A DNA stretch of 64,000 nucleotides from Acinetobacter variabilis (GCF_000369625.1 NZ_KB850113.1:1815152-1879151); one strand, 5' to 3'; positions 9,098-18,313 are shown, numbered from the stretch's first letter. Notes: generated by a model from the letters alone, not told the origin. Program-made: numbers and translations.

Positions 9098-10309
9098 TTA
9101 TCTCTGCTTAACTCTAGGCAGTTCTAATTTCAATACAGATCTAAAGGCTATAACCACAAAGATCGCCATTACCAAGGCCATATTGAATAAAGCATCCCAC
9201 AGCATAAAGTTCAGTAAAACTCCGCCCAACAAACCGCAGGCAAATTGCATACTACCCATAATCGCACTGGCGGTTCCGGCACGTGCGCCCTGCTCTGCCA
9301 TGGCCAGCGCCATCGCATTCGGTCCCACAAAACCAATTGAGGCTACAACAACAAATAAGGCCACCATGACCAGGACAACAGATTCAATGTTCAGATAGCC
9401 TAAAACCAGTAAAGCTAGGACACCGATTCCCTGTAAAGAGGCACCTAGTTTTAAGCGACTTAAGACTGAAAGATATTGGGCCAGATGCTTATTCATGGTC
9501 GAGAACAGCATGATTCCCACAGCATTCCCCCCGAAAGCATAAGCAAACTGCTGTTCAGTGAGATGATAATGATCCATCAGAATGGCTGAAGAAGCGCTGA
9601 TATAGCAGAACATCACCGCCCCAGAAAAACAACCCACCAGCATTGGTCGTCTGAAACTCTCATCCTGAAAAATGGTTCGGTATAAACTCAATACCTGCTG
9701 CAAATTCAGTTTAAGACGGCGTTCCGGAGGCAAGGTTTCCTGAAAGAAAAAATGCACACAGACCAGACTAAACAAACCACAGCCCATCAGCACCAAGAAA
9801 ATAATATTCCACTCAAAGAACATCAGTACCCATGCGCCGAGACTTGGCGCAATAATCGGTGCAATGGTCGTTACAATCATCATGCTGGCAAAGGCCTGTG
9901 CAGCCGCCTGCATATCCAGCCGATCACGAATGGTTGCTCGGGCAATCACGACACCTACACATCCCCCTAAGGCTTGTAATACCCGTGCTGCAATCAGGCT
10001 CCATTCATTCTGTGCAAACATACACAACAGGCTTGCCAGAATATACAGGCACAATCCAAAATAAAGCGGTGGCTTACGTCCAATCCGGTCACTGATCGGG
10101 CCATATAGCAACTGCCCAACCGCCAGTCCAAGGAAATAAGCTGGCAGACTATTGGAAACCATCTGGGTGCTGACACCAAAATCCGCTGCCATTTCGGGCA
10201 AGGCAGAGAGATACATATCAATGGATAAAGGACCAAGTGCAGTCAGTGAAGCCAGCAAAATAATCCAGGACATGGTATAAGGCCGTGGTGCTGTCGAATT
10301 GGAGTTCAT
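9098..10309 (-). CDS. Bcr/CflA family multidrug efflux MFS transporter
   Basis: 403 residues with about 12 membrane segments. The Bcr/CflA signature LGPLSIDMYLSALP is at 25-38, and MFS motif A, GPISDRIGRK, is at 70-79. ARATIRDRL follows helix 4, where the drug:proton antiporter motif lies. Such pumps export bicyclomycin, chloramphenicol and related compounds, or cysteine, using the proton gradient. It is a single gene, divergent from the FUSC gene across about 145 bp. The drug range is not predictable. Confidence 0.9.
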   Translation of the reverse strand: MNSNSTAPRPYTMSWIILLASLTALGPLSIDMYLSALPEMAADFGVSTQMVSNSLPAYFLGLAVGQLLYGPISDRIGRKPPLYFGLCLYILASLLCMFAQNEWSLIAARVLQALGGCVGVVIARATIRDRLDMQAAAQAFASMMIVTTIAPIIAPSLGAWVLMFFEWNIIFLVLMGCGLFSLVCVHFFFQETLPPERRLKLNLQQVLSLYRTIFQDESFRRPMLVGCFSGAVMFCYISASSAILMDHYHLTEQQFAYAFGGNAVGIMLFSTMNKHLAQYLSVLSRLKLGASLQGIGVLALLVLGYLNIESVVLVMVALFVVVASIGFVGPNAMALAMAEQGARAGTASAIMGSMQFACGLLGGVLLNFMLWDALFNMALVMAIFVVIAFRSVLKLELPRVKQR

Positions 10310-10454
10310 GTAATTAAAGATTTTAATGCGTAGTAGGCAGACAAATTAACATAGCGCATAGTATGATTTACATGGAAATTAAAAGTTATAAATATACTTT
10401 TTCTCATATGTATATTCAGCCTTGCAGCAAACACTGCAAGAGAAAGGATCACCG

Positions 10455-12629
10455 TTGAAATCTTGGCTCAATCGTCTTAAGCACGCGACTTATAATACGA
10501 CCCTGATGTATAACCTGCGTATGCTGATCGCTTTTGCAGGCACTGCCTTTGTTCCCTATTTCATGGGACAGCAGTTAATGACTATTCCACTCACCCTTGG
10601 GGTGGTGGCCGCAGGTTTAAGTGATATTGATGACCGCTTTTCCGTGCGTATCCTGAATCTGTTCTATACCTATTTAGGCTTCTTCATTACCGCAGTCGCA
10701 GTCTATCTGTTATTTCCTTATCCGCTGCTGTTTGCTTCTGCCTTAATTGTCTCTTGTATTGTCCTGATTCTGCTCGGATCGCTTGGTCGACGTTATGCCA
10801 CGATTTCCTATGGCTGTCTGGTGATTTCTGTCTATTCCATGCTGGGGGTTGAACTATTTGATGGATGGTATCAGCAGGCAAGCTTGCTGCTGATTGGTGC
10901 GGTCTGGTATGGCTTTTTGTCGACATTGAGCTTCCTGCTGTTCCCTGCGCGACGTGCACAGGATAATCTGGCCAAATGCTATGCCTCACTGGGTGATTTC
11001 CTCTACGCCAAATCGAATCTGTTCGATGTCGATATGACGGCAAAAAGTTATCAGCAAAGTATGATCGAGCTATCACTGGAAAATGGCAAACTGATTTCAA
11101 TTTTTAATGAAATGAAGACTGTCCTTTTGACCCGCCTGAAAGGTGACCGGGGTCAGAAAGATACTCGTCGTAGCCTGCAATATTATTTTGTGGCACAAGA
11201 TATTCACGAGCGTGCCGATTCTGCGCATATTGATTATCAGAAACTGGCCAAAATTTTTGAACATAGCGACATTCTGTTCCGTTTTCAGCGCATCCTGTCG
11301 ATCCAGGGTAAAGCCTGTAAAGACCTGAGTGAAAGCATTCAGCAACGTAAAACCTATAAACATAATAAACGCTTCAAACATGCCTTTGAAAACCTGAGAT
11401 TTTCCCTGGAAAAATTACGTACAGAACAGCAGTATGATCAGGTCTGGATCAATGCCCTGTTTGCCTTATTCCAGAATCTGAAATCCATTGATGCACAATT
11501 ACGCAACCTGGAAACCGAACGTAATATCAAATTTGATCGTGCTAAACATATTGAAAACCAGCTCAAAGATGATGACCTGAAAGGCTGGGAAGATATCAAG
11601 ATTCGAGTCAAACAGCATCTGACACCTGAATCGGTGTTGTTCCGTCATGCCATTCGCCTGTCGATTGTGCTGCTGATCAGCTATATCTTTGTCCAGCTGA
11701 CCGATATTCAGTATGGTTACTGGATTCTGCTTACAGCACTATTCGTCAGCCAGCCTAATTTTAATGCTACCAAGCGTCGCTTACGTTTACGTATCGTTGG
11801 AACACTGGCAGGTATTCTTTTGGGATATGCCATTCTTTACTTCATTCCTTCCGTCGAAGGGCAATTATTGCTGCTGATTTTGAGTGGGATTCTGTTCTTT
11901 GAATTACGCAGTAAACAGTATGCACAGGCCACTGCCTTCATTACCATTCTGGCTCTGATTAACTTTAACCTGGACGGTATGGGTTTTACCGCAGCTATCC
12001 CCCGTATGATTGATACTCTGATTGGCTGTGCGATTGCCTGGTTTGGCGTGAGCTTTATCTTCCCGGATTGGAAATTTCGTCGCTTGCCACGAAGCATTAG
12101 CCGTAGCCTGCAGGCAGAATGTGACTACTTGAGTGAAGTGATTGAACAGTATAAGTCTGGACGAAATAATGGTCTGACCTACCGTGTGGTACGCCGTGCA
12201 GCTCATAATACCGATGCTGAAGTGGCTTCACTGATCTCGACTTTGGCCACTGAACCTGACTTTGATCCAGTGCAAAAATCACAGGCTTTTGAGTTTCTGT
12301 GCCTGAATCATACTTTTATCAGTTATATTGCCGCGCTGGGTGCGCATCGTGAAAAAATTCAGGATCAGGATGTACTGGACTTACTGAACCAAGCCCTAGA
12401 AAATATTCGTGGTGCCCTGCTCTATGATGAGGTCCCTGACCTAAGTACCCAGAATATGATCCAGAATATCCGTCAGCGTCTGTCACAACAGCAGGAAGAA
12501 GACCAGAAACCACTGATCATTTTGCAACAACTGTCTTTAATGTTTAGTATCTTGAAGCAATTGAGTCAGTTAAAGCAGAGTTTGAGTCATGAACGTGACG
12601 AACAGGCTACTGAATTGGCTTCATTATAA
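10455..12629 (+). CDS. FUSC/YccS-type inner-membrane protein
   Basis: About 724 residues from a TTG at 10455 that sits six bases after AGAAAGGA. The frame is open back to another TTG at 10422. Two clusters of membrane helices (about 25-165 and 400-520) each precede a soluble helical domain, the YccS/YhfK arrangement of the fusaric-acid-resistance superfamily. Close relatives include the inner-membrane part of aromatic-acid efflux systems (AaeB). No membrane-fusion partner lies next to it, so an export role is uncertain. The second half has the FUSC-like block TDIQYGYWILLTALFVSQP. Confidence 0.82.
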   Translation: MKSWLNRLKHATYNTTLMYNLRMLIAFAGTAFVPYFMGQQLMTIPLTLGVVAAGLSDIDDRFSVRILNLFYTYLGFFITAVAVYLLFPYPLLFASALIVSCIVLILLGSLGRRYATISYGCLVISVYSMLGVELFDGWYQQASLLLIGAVWYGFLSTLSFLLFPARRAQDNLAKCYASLGDFLYAKSNLFDVDMTAKSYQQSMIELSLENGKLISIFNEMKTVLLTRLKGDRGQKDTRRSLQYYFVAQDIHERADSAHIDYQKLAKIFEHSDILFRFQRILSIQGKACKDLSESIQQRKTYKHNKRFKHAFENLRFSLEKLRTEQQYDQVWINALFALFQNLKSIDAQLRNLETERNIKFDRAKHIENQLKDDDLKGWEDIKIRVKQHLTPESVLFRHAIRLSIVLLISYIFVQLTDIQYGYWILLTALFVSQPNFNATKRRLRLRIVGTLAGILLGYAILYFIPSVEGQLLLLILSGILFFELRSKQYAQATAFITILALINFNLDGMGFTAAIPRMIDTLIGCAIAWFGVSFIFPDWKFRRLPRSISRSLQAECDYLSEVIEQYKSGRNNGLTYRVVRRAAHNTDAEVASLISTLATEPDFDPVQKSQAFEFLCLNHTFISYIAALGAHREKIQDQDVLDLLNQALENIRGALLYDEVPDLSTQNMIQNIRQRLSQQQEEDQKPLIILQQLSLMFSILKQLSQLKQSLSHERDEQATELASL

Positions 12630-12714
12630 TTTGGCTGATTTTGGAACAATATACTCACTGAATCAGCATAATTAATGCTAAACTTTTTACAGTTTTAAAT
12701 CTGTTAATTTCATT

Positions 12715-13275
12715 ATGACCGCGAAAAATTTATACGCTTATACCCTACAGCCTGTGAACTATGAAATTTCAGAAGCTGAGCAGCGTCATGCTCAGCTAAT
12801 GATCTGGCGTAGTACCAATAAAATTGGTATGAAAGCTTGGCTGATCATGGGTGCTATTGTTGCCTTGTCTATTCTGGGAATTATCCTGATCAAGAACTAC
12901 TCAACAGTTATCTGCTGGGTGGCGATTGTCTGTGTAGTACTGTATTACCTGATCCGTACTTTTGGTCTGGAATGGTATGTTAAACGCAAGATGAATGAAT
13001 TTCCGGTACAGGAAATTAAAGGTATCCGTCTGGGCGTACAGCCACATGGTATCGTGATGCGCCAGAAAATGGGCATGCAGGAAGGTGTGGGTGCTATTGG
13101 CTGGAAAGACATCTATGAATGGTATAACACGCCGGAATTCATGCTGATCAATTTTAAAGTCAAAGGTCAGCAAGGTGCTTATATCCTGCCTAAACGTTTA
13201 GACAGTAAAAACTTCTCTTTCGCGACCATTCGCAAGCATCTGCAAGAAGAAGTGGGCGCTCCAAAAGAAATCTAA
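12715..13275 (+). CDS. YcxB-like membrane protein, 186 aa
   Basis: Two adjacent membrane helices (about 42-61 and 64-82) are followed by a soluble C-terminal domain with a beta pattern. That domain contains IGWKDIYEWYNTPEFMLINF and ends in YILPKR. This matches the YcxB-like domain, found in small membrane proteins of unknown role, where the tail resembles a PH-like fold. It starts 85 bp after the FUSC gene and ends in a strong terminator, so it may be read through from the FUSC gene. The function is unknown. Confidence 0.72.
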   Translation: MTAKNLYAYTLQPVNYEISEAEQRHAQLMIWRSTNKIGMKAWLIMGAIVALSILGIILIKNYSTVICWVAIVCVVLYYLIRTFGLEWYVKRKMNEFPVQEIKGIRLGVQPHGIVMRQKMGMQEGVGAIGWKDIYEWYNTPEFMLINFKVKGQQGAYILPKRLDSKNFSFATIRKHLQEEVGAPKEI

Positions 13276-13296
13276 GACACATCCCGGTTTTGAAAG

Positions 13297-13327
13297 ACCT
13301 CCTGTTTCGACATGGAGGTTTTTTTAT
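13297..13327 (+). terminator. Intrinsic terminator after the YcxB-like gene
   Basis: ACCTCC, an 11-nt loop and GGAGGT are followed by a run of T. Confidence 0.88.
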
Positions 13328-13358
13328 GTCTATCTTTTATCCGACTCATCGACACAAA

Positions 13359-13383
13359 TGATAATGAGAATAAATATTATCAT
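13359..13383. promoter_or_regulatory. Putative Fur box upstream of PepSY-reductase gene
   Basis: TGATAAT (13359-13365) and ATTATCA (13376-13382) form a perfect 7-bp inverted repeat around GAGAATAAAT. The stretch also reads as GATAAT-type hexamers, the pattern bound by the ferric uptake regulator. Candidate -10 boxes TATAAT lie downstream at 13391 and 13415. It predicts repression of the downstream reductase gene when iron is plentiful. Confidence 0.65.
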
Positions 13384-13459
13384 CATAATCTATAATTTGT
13401 TCTGATTCTTCAGTTATAATTTGCCTACTTTTACACATACCACCATAAATCTGACCATC

Positions 13460-16099
13460 ATGTTTAAAAAGACATTTTTCCAAATCCACTGGTTTCTGGG
13501 GATTACTGCAGGTTTGATTCTCTCGATTATGGGAGTCACGGGTGCTATTTATTCTTATGAGCCGCAAATCTTAAAATGGATGAATAGCGACAGCTATACT
13601 GTACAGGTTCAAGAGCAAGACAAGCTTAGCCCTACCCAACTGTATCAACATTTCCAGACTCAAAACCCTGAAATGAAAATCAACAGTATTACCGTGGCAC
13701 AGGATCCAAGTGCATCCAGTACGGTCAATATTGTAAAAGAGGGAGCACGTCGTGGTTATAACATGATGGTCAACCCCTACACGGCTGAAGTATTGCCTGA
13801 AATTAAAGGTCGTGAATTCTTCCAGTTTGTACAGCAACTACATCGTAATTTGACTGTAGGACCCGTCGGTAAACAGATTACCGGTGCCTGTACCCTGATG
13901 CTGATCTTTTTCGTCTTGTCTGGCTTGTATTTACGCTGGCCAAAACGTCATTCGATCAAGCAGTGGCTGTCAGTGAAGCCGCAACTGAAAGGCCGTAATT
14001 TTATCTGGGATCTGCACGCAGTAGTGGGTACCTGGGTGGTGATTTTCTACCTGATTCTGGCGTGTACCGGTCTTACCTGGTCTTATGGCTGGTGGCGTGA
14101 TGGCATGTATAAAGTTCTGGGCGTAGAACGTCCGCAACCAGAAATGCAGGCCAATGGCGGTCGCGGCGAAGGTGGTGAGCGTGGACCTCGCGGTGAAGGT
14201 GAAATACGTGCCGAAGGTCGTCCAGATGGCGAGCGTGGCCCTCGTGGTGGACGCGGACAACGTGGTGAAGGCCGTGAAGAAGCTGGTATGAGTCCAGAAA
14301 GTATTTCACGTGCACTGGATCAAAGCTGGACTGGCTTCAGTACTCAATTTGCAGGCAAATATTCGACTGTGACATTTAACCTGCCGAAAAAACCGGATGG
14401 TGAAATGCAATTGAGTTTTGTTGACCCTGTGGCACAGCATGAACGTGCCCGTAATAATGCTACTTATAACTATCAGGATGCAGCTTTTACATCGGTAGAA
14501 ATGTATGAAGACAAAAAGCTGAATGAAAAGATCATGAGCAGTATGCTACCGGTACACCGTGGGAGCTTCTTTGGTCCGATTTATCAGTTCTTTGCCATGG
14601 TCGCATCACTGCTCATGCCACTTTTCTTTATAACCGGCTGGATGCTCTATCTGAAACGTCGCAAGCAGAAAAAACTTACTCTGGCTGCACGCCAAGGCAC
14701 AACTGCCCTGCCTTTGGATCCAAATGCTAAGCCTTGGCTGATTACGTATGCCTCACAAACAGGTGTCTCTGAACAACTGGCATGGCGCACGGCCACTGCC
14801 TTACAGGAAGCACGTCAACCTGTCAGCGTTAAAGCAGTACAACAGTTAAGCCTTGCAGACCTGCAACAAGCAGAACAGGTTTTATTTGTAGCCAGTACTT
14901 ATGGCACAGGTGAAGCGCCTGACCTGGCTTCATCTTTCGAAAAGAAAATTCTGTCTGCCAAAGCAGATCTCAGCCATCTCAATTATGCAGTTTTGGCTCT
15001 AGGCTCCCAGGAATATCCTGATACCTATTGCAGCTTTGGTCATCGGATCGACCAGTGGTTACAGCAGAATGGTGCCAAGCAGCTCTTCAACATCATCGAA
15101 GTGGATAATGCCAATAATGAGCATATCCAGCAATGGACCAATGCCCTTGCACATGTGACCCAGTTTGAGTTGCAGGATATGGGTATCGATAAAACCTTCG
15201 ATCAATGGACTTTGAGCAAACGTGAATTGCTGAATCCAGATAGTCTGGGTGCGCCTGCGTTCAATATTGAACTGGTCCCACAGCATGAAGCTGTCTGGCA
15301 GGCAGGTGATATTGCCGAAATCCAACCAGGAAACAGCCCTGAACGTATCCGTGCATTTATGGAGAAATACCGTATTGCCGCGGGTACACAGGTGCCTTCT
15401 CTGAAGCAAAGTATCGAACAGGCACTTTGGAATCGTGATTTGACTCAGGTTGATCCTTTTGATTCAGTAGATGAGCTGTTACAGCAATTACCAACTCTGG
15501 CTACACGTGAATATTCAATCGCCAGTATTCCAAGTCAGCAAGTGCTACGTCTGGTCGTGCGTCAGCAATCCGATGCGCAAGGTCAGTTAGGTTTAGGCTC
15601 AGGCTGGTTAACACAGCATACTGCCCTAAATTCACCGATTGCCCTGCGTATTCGCAAGAATGAATCTTTCCATCTGATTGCTGATAACCGCCCGATTATC
15701 TGTATTGGTAATGGTACGGGGATCGCAGGTTTGATGAGCTTGCTGAGTGTGCGTAACCGTCAGGACTATACTCAGAACTGGCTCATTTTTGGTGAACGTC
15801 AGCGTGCCCATGATTTCTTCTTTGAAGAAATCATTCAGGCCTGGCTGCAAATGGGTACATTAAAACGACTGGATCTTGCTTTCTCTCGTGACCAGCAGGA
15901 AAAAGTTTATGTGCATCATAAATTGCGTGAGCAAGCTGAAGAATTGAAACTCTGGGTCGCTCAAGGTGCCGTGATTTATGTATGTGGTAGCATTAATGGC
16001 ATGGCCAGCGATGTCGATCAGGCTCTGATTGAAATTCTCGGTGAAAGCACAGTAGATCAATTACGTCTGGATGGTCGTTATCGTCGTGATGTATATTAA
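13460..16099 (+). CDS. PepSY-TM / flavodoxin / ferredoxin-NADP reductase fusion
   Basis: 879 residues from the ATG at 13460 (MFKKTFFQIHWFLG). Order: a PepSY-associated membrane domain (about 1-400) with four helices; a flavodoxin domain starting near 428 (ITYASQTGVSEQ, then FVASTYGTGEAPD); and a sulfite-reductase-type FAD/NADPH domain with REYSIASIP near 690 and GNGTGIAG near 756. This architecture matches iron-repressed inner-membrane reductases of Gammaproteobacteria (PA4513-like), thought to reduce ferric siderophores or another periplasmic acceptor with NADPH. A Gly/Arg/Glu-rich insert occupies about residues 230-275, inside the predicted periplasmic loop. The upstream Fur box fits an iron role. 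Confidence 0.85.
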   Translation: MFKKTFFQIHWFLGITAGLILSIMGVTGAIYSYEPQILKWMNSDSYTVQVQEQDKLSPTQLYQHFQTQNPEMKINSITVAQDPSASSTVNIVKEGARRGYNMMVNPYTAEVLPEIKGREFFQFVQQLHRNLTVGPVGKQITGACTLMLIFFVLSGLYLRWPKRHSIKQWLSVKPQLKGRNFIWDLHAVVGTWVVIFYLILACTGLTWSYGWWRDGMYKVLGVERPQPEMQANGGRGEGGERGPRGEGEIRAEGRPDGERGPRGGRGQRGEGREEAGMSPESISRALDQSWTGFSTQFAGKYSTVTFNLPKKPDGEMQLSFVDPVAQHERARNNATYNYQDAAFTSVEMYEDKKLNEKIMSSMLPVHRGSFFGPIYQFFAMVASLLMPLFFITGWMLYLKRRKQKKLTLAARQGTTALPLDPNAKPWLITYASQTGVSEQLAWRTATALQEARQPVSVKAVQQLSLADLQQAEQVLFVASTYGTGEAPDLASSFEKKILSAKADLSHLNYAVLALGSQEYPDTYCSFGHRIDQWLQQNGAKQLFNIIEVDNANNEHIQQWTNALAHVTQFELQDMGIDKTFDQWTLSKRELLNPDSLGAPAFNIELVPQHEAVWQAGDIAEIQPGNSPERIRAFMEKYRIAAGTQVPSLKQSIEQALWNRDLTQVDPFDSVDELLQQLPTLATREYSIASIPSQQVLRLVVRQQSDAQGQLGLGSGWLTQHTALNSPIALRIRKNESFHLIADNRPIICIGNGTGIAGLMSLLSVRNRQDYTQNWLIFGERQRAHDFFFEEIIQAWLQMGTLKRLDLAFSRDQQEKVYVHHKLREQAEELKLWVAQGAVIYVCGSINGMASDVDQALIEILGESTVDQLRLDGRYRRDVY

Positions 16100-16119
16100 A
16101 ACTAGCTGATCTACAAAAG

Positions 16120-16143
16120 ACCGGGCTTCATGCCCGGTTGTTT
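16120..16143 (+). terminator. Intrinsic terminator after PepSY-reductase gene
   Basis: ACCGGGC, loop TTCAT and GCCCGGT are followed by a short T-rich tail. Confidence 0.8.
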
Positions 16144-16184
16144 ATTAATAAGATAGAAGAAAAGATAAAAAGATAAATAAAAAT

Positions 16185-16991
16185 ATGAGTATTCGAATAT
16201 CCAGCCCACTTAAACGAAATCTCAGCCTGATCTTTGGTTTGATCCTTGGCATAAACAGCCTCTGGTTAATGAGTCAGGGACAAAGACATTTCGGTGTTCT
16301 TTTGCCAATTTTCATTAGCATAGCATTGGTTCTGTATGTTTTACTCTTTTCAAACATTCAACGCTGGAAACAGCATTCCAGATTTAGAACCTGGTTCTGG
16401 AACAGCCTCTGGGCCGGATTTTTGCTCTGGATGATCAGTGTCGTGGTTTTCTTCGCTTATATCCAGATGTCTATTCATACAAACGAATCTACACAGCCTC
16501 CTGCCGCTATTCTGGTTTTAGGCAGCGGGATTTCGAATGGACAGCCGTCACCCATCTTAAAAAGCCGTCTGGATACTGCAGCAAAATATGCAGCACACTA
16601 TCCAGATGCTTTAATGATCATGACAGGTGGGCGTAATTATCGAGAAAGGCAAAGTGAAGCTGAGGTCATGCAGCACTATATCAACACCACCTATCCGGAA
16701 CTCATCAACCCTATCCAACTTGAAGATCGAAGCAGAAGTACTGCTCAAAACCTGATGTATTCTCAAATGATATTGGAACAATACAATATAAGTCAAAATG
16801 ATCCGATTGCGATTGCAACCAGTGATTTTCATAGTCCCCGTGCACGTGCCATTGCCAGATACCAAGGTTATCAGCAAGTGATTAGTTTGAGTGCCAACAC
16901 TCCTCTTTATCTGCGCTATAACTCCTGGTTAAGAGAATATTTTGCCTTTTTGAGTGGTTGGCTGCTCAATGAATATTCACTATTTAAATAA
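16185..16991 (+). CDS. YdcF/SanA-type DUF218 membrane protein
   Basis: 268 residues. Three N-terminal hydrophobic segments (about 13-29, 35-54, 70-92) precede a DUF218 domain. It opens with AAILVLGSGISNGQPSPILK, continues with LMIMTGG and SEAEVMQHYI, and ends with IATSDFHSPRARAIARYQG. ElyC/YdcF/SanA relatives act in envelope integrity and lipid-carrier metabolism; the biochemical reaction is not settled. The start at 16185 lies in an A-rich leader with a weak ribosome-binding site. It is convergent with the DUF2750 gene, 17 bp apart. Confidence 0.85.
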   Translation: MSIRISSPLKRNLSLIFGLILGINSLWLMSQGQRHFGVLLPIFISIALVLYVLLFSNIQRWKQHSRFRTWFWNSLWAGFLLWMISVVVFFAYIQMSIHTNESTQPPAAILVLGSGISNGQPSPILKSRLDTAAKYAAHYPDALMIMTGGRNYRERQSEAEVMQHYINTTYPELINPIQLEDRSRSTAQNLMYSQMILEQYNISQNDPIAIATSDFHSPRARAIARYQGYQQVISLSANTPLYLRYNSWLREYFAFLSGWLLNEYSLFK

Positions 16992-17008
16992 GTGACTTAA
17001 ACACTAAG

Positions 17009-17470
17009 TTAATTTAAACGGATATGCCTTGGCGAAGGGATCGCTGGATTTTTGAATAGTTCAGGTTTCTGTACATAGACCTGATACAGGTAATTTTTAA
17101 GATCCAGCAAAAGTTTTTCAGGCGCAACCAGTATATTCTGCCCTTCTGGTGTTAGATCCAGTGACACGATAGTACTTTCCTGACGTAAGAAAGGAATGAC
17201 CTTTTCAACAAAATCTTTGAGGGTAATTTCCTGAATCTGGTAATTGGCCCAGTTATCTTTAATGAGTAGTCTGGCCAGACCTTTGCTTTGCCAGGTCGCG
17301 AAAGCACGCTGTCCTGTCGGCGTGGCACACAAAGCCCAACCCTCTTGGTAAAGTGCAAAAATGCCACCTTGGGTAACAATAGCTTCAATAAAATTTTTAT
17401 AAACTTGTAGCGGATCGTAGGCGGTATTTTGCGATTTGATCGCTGCCTTGCGCTGATATGGATTTCTCAT
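17009..17470 (-). CDS. DUF2750 family protein
   Basis: 153 residues, soluble, no signal peptide. The stretch FALYQEGWALCATPTGQRAFATWQ, read in two pieces around residues 37-60, and the later block LKDFVEKVIPFL are typical of DUF2750. Members are small cytoplasmic proteins of unknown function, and this one has an extra N-terminal lead. It begins only 70 bp downstream of the last tRNA gene on the same strand with no obvious terminator between, so it may be expressed partly from the tRNA promoter. Confidence 0.72.
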   Translation of the reverse strand: MRNPYQRKAAIKSQNTAYDPLQVYKNFIEAIVTQGGIFALYQEGWALCATPTGQRAFATWQSKGLARLLIKDNWANYQIQEITLKDFVEKVIPFLRQESTIVSLDLTPEGQNILVAPEKLLLDLKNYLYQVYVQKPELFKNPAIPSPRHIRLN

Positions 17471-17540
17471 AGTCTGAAATCTTCAAATTATTATAGACTT
17501 CGAATTCTATGAAATATTCAGGATTTAGGCAAGAAAGATA

Positions 17541-17616
17541 TGGTGGGCGCTGACGGGATCGAACCGCCGACATTCTGCTTGTAAGGCAGACGCTCTACCA
17601 ACTGAGCTAAGCGCCC
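17541..17616 (-). tRNA. tRNA-Val (anticodon TAC), copy 1
   Basis: 76 nt including encoded CCA. The cloverleaf begins GGGCGCTTAGCTCAGTTGG on the minus strand, with anticodon loop CTTACAA and T-loop GGTTCGATCC. Confidence 0.97.
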
Positions 17617-17624
17617 TGAAGAGT

Positions 17625-17679
17625 AAAAAATAACATCGTTATTTTTTATGATGCAAGACAAGCGAAGCGCGTAGTCTTG
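17625..17679 (-). other. Two hairpins in the longest tRNA spacer
   Basis: In the 101-bp spacer between tRNA-Asp copy 1 and tRNA-Val copy 1, CAAGAC (17654-17659) pairs with GTCTTG (17674-17679), with a smaller GCG/CGC pairing inside. AAAAAATAAC (17625-17634) pairs perfectly with GTTATTTTTT (17638-17647). These could be processing signals or a partial terminator before the last tRNA. Confidence 0.5.
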
Positions 17680-17717
17680 AATTTTGATTCACATTTTTCA
17701 CATCAGGGAATGAAAAA

Positions 17718-17794
17718 TGGCGCAGCGGACGGGACTCGAACCCGCGACCCCCGGCGTGACAGGCCGGTATTCTAACCAACTGAACTACCGCTGC
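17718..17794 (-). tRNA. tRNA-Asp (anticodon GTC), copy 1
   Basis: 77 nt with encoded CCA. The anticodon loop is CTGTCAC and the T-loop GGTTCGAGTCC. Confidence 0.97.
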
Positions 17795-17817
17795 ATCGCG
17801 TATATCTTTAGAAGATA

Positions 17818-17893
17818 TGGTGGGCGCTGACGGGATCGAACCGCCGACATTCTGCTTGTAAGGCAGACGCTCTACCAACTGAGCTAAGCGCCC
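17818..17893 (-). tRNA. tRNA-Val (anticodon TAC), copy 2
   Basis: Identical by eye to Val copy 1. The bases just past its 3' end (GAAGATA) resemble those past copy 1 (GAAAGATA), hinting at duplication together with flank. Confidence 0.97.
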
Positions 17894-17923
17894 TTAAAGG
17901 GTCAAACTGTTTGATTCTTAGGA

Positions 17924-18000
17924 TGGCGCAGCGGACGGGACTCGAACCCGCGACCCCCGGCGTGACAGGCCGGTATTCTAACCAACTGAACTACCGCTGC
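17924..18000 (-). tRNA. tRNA-Asp (anticodon GTC), copy 2
   Basis: Identical by eye to Asp copy 1; 77 nt with CCA. Confidence 0.97.
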
Positions 18001-18013
18001 ATCACAAAAAATC

Positions 18014-18089
18014 TGGTGGGCGCTGACGGGATCGAACCGCCGACATTCTGCTTGTAAGGCAGACGCTCTACCAACTGAGCTAAGCGCCC
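18014..18089 (-). tRNA. tRNA-Val (anticodon TAC), copy 3
   Basis: Identical by eye to Val copy 1. It lies only 13 bp upstream of Asp copy 2. Confidence 0.97.
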
Positions 18090-18110
18090 TCAAAAGGTCT
18101 ATCATGTAAA

Positions 18111-18187
18111 TGGCGCAGCGGACGGGACTCGAACCCGCGACCCCCGGCGTGACAGGCCGGTATTCTAACCAACTGAACTACCGCTGC
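18111..18187 (-). tRNA. tRNA-Asp (anticodon GTC), copy 3
   Basis: Identical by eye to the other Asp copies; 77 nt with CCA. Confidence 0.97.
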
Positions 18188-18236
18188 ACTTACACAATGT
18201 CGCTATTGTGGCAAACGATTCATCAAGAACTTAAAG

Positions 18237-18313
18237 TGGCGCAGCGGACGGGACTCGAACCCGCGACCCCCGGCGTGACAGGCCGGTATTCTAACCAACT
18301 GAACTACCGCTGC
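18237..18313 (-). tRNA. tRNA-Asp (anticodon GTC), copy 4
   Basis: Identical by eye to the other Asp copies. It directly precedes Asp copy 3, the only place where the Val/Asp alternation breaks. Confidence 0.97.

Noticed and set aside
14073..14315. Minus-strand frame coding a His-rich peptide
   Set aside because: It is the antisense of the Gly/Arg-rich insert; CG-rich Arg/Gly codons read as His/Arg on the other strand.
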